The position numbers and the translations under genes were made by a program. A DNA stretch of 46,879 nucleotides. It comes from Streptomyces sp. MH60 (lineage in GTDB: Bacteria > Actinomycetota > Actinomycetes > Streptomycetales > Streptomycetaceae). The stretch spans positions 1 through 46,879 of the forward strand of contig NZ_MULI01000060.1 of the NCBI RefSeq assembly GCF_002939385.1, read 5' to 3'. The notes beneath the pieces are model-generated. The model had not been told where the DNA came from. It searched no databases and saw nothing but the letters and a program-made list of their open reading frames with translations. Positions 45,395 through 46,879 of this stretch are shown here, piece after piece. Each line of letters opens with the position of its first letter. Positions within the stretch are counted from its first letter, which is position 1.

Positions 45395-46704
45395 TGGCAC
45401 TCACCGGACGCGCCGCGCTCATCGCGGCCCTGGGCTCCGTCCCCATCGGCATCTGGGACCCCGGCTGGACGGGCATCCTCGCGGTCAACGCCCCGCTGGC
45501 CGCCGCCTGCGCCTGCGACTTCGCCCTGGCCGCCCCCGTACGGCGTCTCGGCCTGACCCGCTCCGGCGACACCTCCGCCCGGCTGGGCGAGACCGCCGAC
45601 GTCACCCTGACGGTCACCAACCCGTCGGGCCGCCCACTCCGGGCCCGTCTGCGCGACGCCTGGCCGCCCAGCAGCTGGCGGCCCGGCACCGAGACGACGG
45701 CCTCCCGCCACAGCCTGACAGTGCCCGCCGGCGAACGCCGCCGCGTGACCACCCGCCTGCGCCCCACCCGCCGCGGTGACCGACACGCGGACCGCGTCAC
45801 GATCCGGTCCTACGGCCCCCTGGGACTCCTCACCCGCCAGGGCACCCATCGGGTCCCCTGGACGGTACGCGTCCTCCCCCCGTTCGCCAGCCGCAAGCAC
45901 CTCCCCTCCAAGCTGTCCCGGCTCCGCGAACTCGACGGCCGCACCAGCGTCCTCACCCGCGGGGAGGGCACGGAGTTCGACAGCCTGCGCGAATACGTGC
46001 CCGGCGACGACACCCGTTCCATCGACTGGCGCGCGACAGCCCGCCACTCCACCGTCGCGGTACGCACCTGGCGCCCCGAACGCGACCGGCACATCCTGCT
46101 CGTCCTCGACACCGGCCGTACCTCCGCCGGCCGCGTGGGCGACGCCCCTCGCCTCGACGCCGCCATGGACGCCGCTCTCCTCCTGGCCGCCCTGGCCTCC
46201 CGCGCGGGCGACCGCGTCGACCTCCTCGCCTACGACCGCCGGGTACGCGCCCTGCTCCAGGGCCGCACGGCGGGTGACGTCCTTCCCTCCCTGGTCAACG
46301 CCATGGCAACCCTGGAGCCCGAGCTGGTGGAGACCGACGCGCGCGGCCTCACCGCCACCGCTCTCCGGTCGGCCCCCCGCCGGTCCCTGATCGTGCTGTT
46401 CACGACACTCGACGCGGCCCCGATCGAAGAGGGGCTGCTCCCTGTCCTGCCGCAGCTGACCCAACGCCACACGGTCCTCGTTGCCTCGGTGGCCGACCCG
46501 CACGTCGCGCGGATGGCCGAAGCACGCGGCCACACGGACGCCGTCTACGAGGCCGCGGCGGCCGCACAGGCCCAGTCGGAACGCCGTCACGTCGCCGACC
46601 AACTACGCCGACGCGGTGTGACGGTCGTCGACGCGACCCCGGACGAGCTTCCCCCGGCCCTCGCAGACGCCTACCTGGAACTCAAAGCGACAGGCCGCCT
46701 GTAA
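45394..46704 (+). CDS. DUF58 domain-containing protein
   Basis: This 436-residue protein begins with two hydrophobic segments (about 5-50), then a beta-rich region (ADVTLTVTNPSGRPLRARL). The DUF58 core is at about 190-240: GTEFDSLREYVPGDDTRSID and WRATARHSTVAVRTWRPERD. A VWA-like fold follows, with LLVLDTGRTS where MIDAS proteins have DxSxS; here the pattern is D-T-G-R-T, so metal binding is uncertain. It is the likely target of the MoxR ATPase. It overlaps the MoxR gene by one base and is the last gene before the terminators and the convergent rRNA operon. Confidence 0.94.
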   Translation: MALTGRAALIAALGSVPIGIWDPGWTGILAVNAPLAAACACDFALAAPVRRLGLTRSGDTSARLGETADVTLTVTNPSGRPLRARLRDAWPPSSWRPGTETTASRHSLTVPAGERRRVTTRLRPTRRGDRHADRVTIRSYGPLGLLTRQGTHRVPWTVRVLPPFASRKHLPSKLSRLRELDGRTSVLTRGEGTEFDSLREYVPGDDTRSIDWRATARHSTVAVRTWRPERDRHILLVLDTGRTSAGRVGDAPRLDAAMDAALLLAALASRAGDRVDLLAYDRRVRALLQGRTAGDVLPSLVNAMATLEPELVETDARGLTATALRSAPRRSLIVLFTTLDAAPIEEGLLPVLPQLTQRHTVLVASVADPHVARMAEARGHTDAVYEAAAAAQAQSERRHVADQLRRRGVTVVDATPDELPPALADAYLELKATGRL

Positions 46705-46708
46705 AAAA

Positions 46709-46730
46709 GGCGGGGCCGAAAGGCCCCGCC
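46709..46730 (+). terminator. Terminator of the MoxR-DUF58 operon
   Basis: GGCGGGGCC-GAAA-GGCCCCGCC is a perfect 9-bp stem with a GNRA-type loop, 4 bp after the DUF58 stop. It is preceded by an A-run and followed by CAAACTCGTTTTC. It may serve both strands. Confidence 0.85.
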
Positions 46731-46762
46731 CAAACTCGTTTTCAACGCCCCCTGAACGCAGA

Positions 46763-46792
46763 AAACCCCGCACCGTTTCCGGTGCGGGGTTT
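46763..46792 (-). terminator. rRNA operon terminator
   Basis: AAACCCCGCACCG, loop TTTC, CGGTGCGGGGTTT form a perfect 13-bp stem. Read leftward it ends in TTTTC, a classic intrinsic terminator, about 14 bp past the end of the 5S gene. Confidence 0.85.
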
Positions 46793-46805
46793 CCTCGCAA
46801 TGATT

Positions 46806-46879
46806 GTTCGGCGGCGTCCTACTCTCCCACAGGGTCCCCCCTGCAGTACCATCGGCGCTGTAAGGCTTAGCTTCCGGGT
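46806..46879 (-). rRNA. rrf: 5S ribosomal RNA, 3' part, cut by window edge
   Basis: Read leftward from the window edge, the sequence runs ACCCGGAAGCTAAGCCTTAC, then GCGCCGATGGTACTGCAGGG, and ends GTAGGACGCCGCCGAAC. These are conserved parts of actinobacterial 5S rRNA (loop B, the D/E arm and the closing helix). The 5' part of about 45 bases lies beyond the window, where the 16S and 23S genes of the operon are expected. The mature 3' end is uncertain by 1 to 3 bases. Confidence 0.95.

Overview
The window looks like chromosomal DNA of a Streptomyces or close relative. It is very GC-rich, codon third positions are almost all G or C, and it carries the actinobacterial gene order mtnA-mtrA-mtrB-lpqB-comF-hpf near secA. 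It also holds a 180-kDa-type NAD-glutamate dehydrogenase and mycothiol-linked proteins, and it ends in the 3' half of a 5S rRNA gene. The order resembles the stretch around secA and mtrA in Streptomyces coelicolor; that comparison is from memory.

Positions 1-8708 (+) hold a cell-wall glycopolymer block: three CDP-glycerol glycerophosphotransferase-like proteins (the first cut by the window edge), each of the two complete ones carrying an N-terminal GT2 domain, then two multi-pass membrane proteins with GT-C-like features. A redox insert follows: ohrA (-) divergent from ohrR (+) around a palindromic operator, then galE (+). Next comes a leftward set (TetR regulator, frameshifted GNAT acetyltransferase, DinB/DUF664 protein, membrane-anchored glutaredoxin). 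The polymer theme returns at 13162-19082 (+) with a TagG/TagH-type ABC exporter, a fourth glycerophosphotransferase and a GT2 enzyme with a beta-rich tail. GalE, the synthases, the exporter and the decorating enzymes could together make, modify and export a teichoic-acid-like polymer.

From 19292 to 34382 the genes are mostly housekeeping: gdhB, a HAD phosphatase, a DUF6912-like protein, an Rv3235-family protein, secA, a GNAT acetyltransferase, a YcaQ/AlkX-type DNA glycosylase, an orphan NarL-type response regulator and hpf. From 41046 down to 34383 runs a compact leftward operon: mtnA, mtrA, mtrB, lpqB and comF. On the opposite strand, 41134-46704 is a tight operon of a membrane protein, a DUF4129 protein, a DUF4350 protein, a MoxR ATPase and a DUF58 protein. 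It converges on a leftward rRNA operon whose 5S gene ends the window.

Points that deserve a second look are: loss of the HGT histidine in two of the four glycerophosphotransferases; a GT2 domain that has lost its acidic motif; a TetR-type palindrome in front of the polymer exporter; a 40-bp hairpin repeat found twice; and two single-base frame breaks in otherwise well-conserved genes, which may be sequencing errors. I found no CRISPR array, tRNA, transposase or prophage gene.
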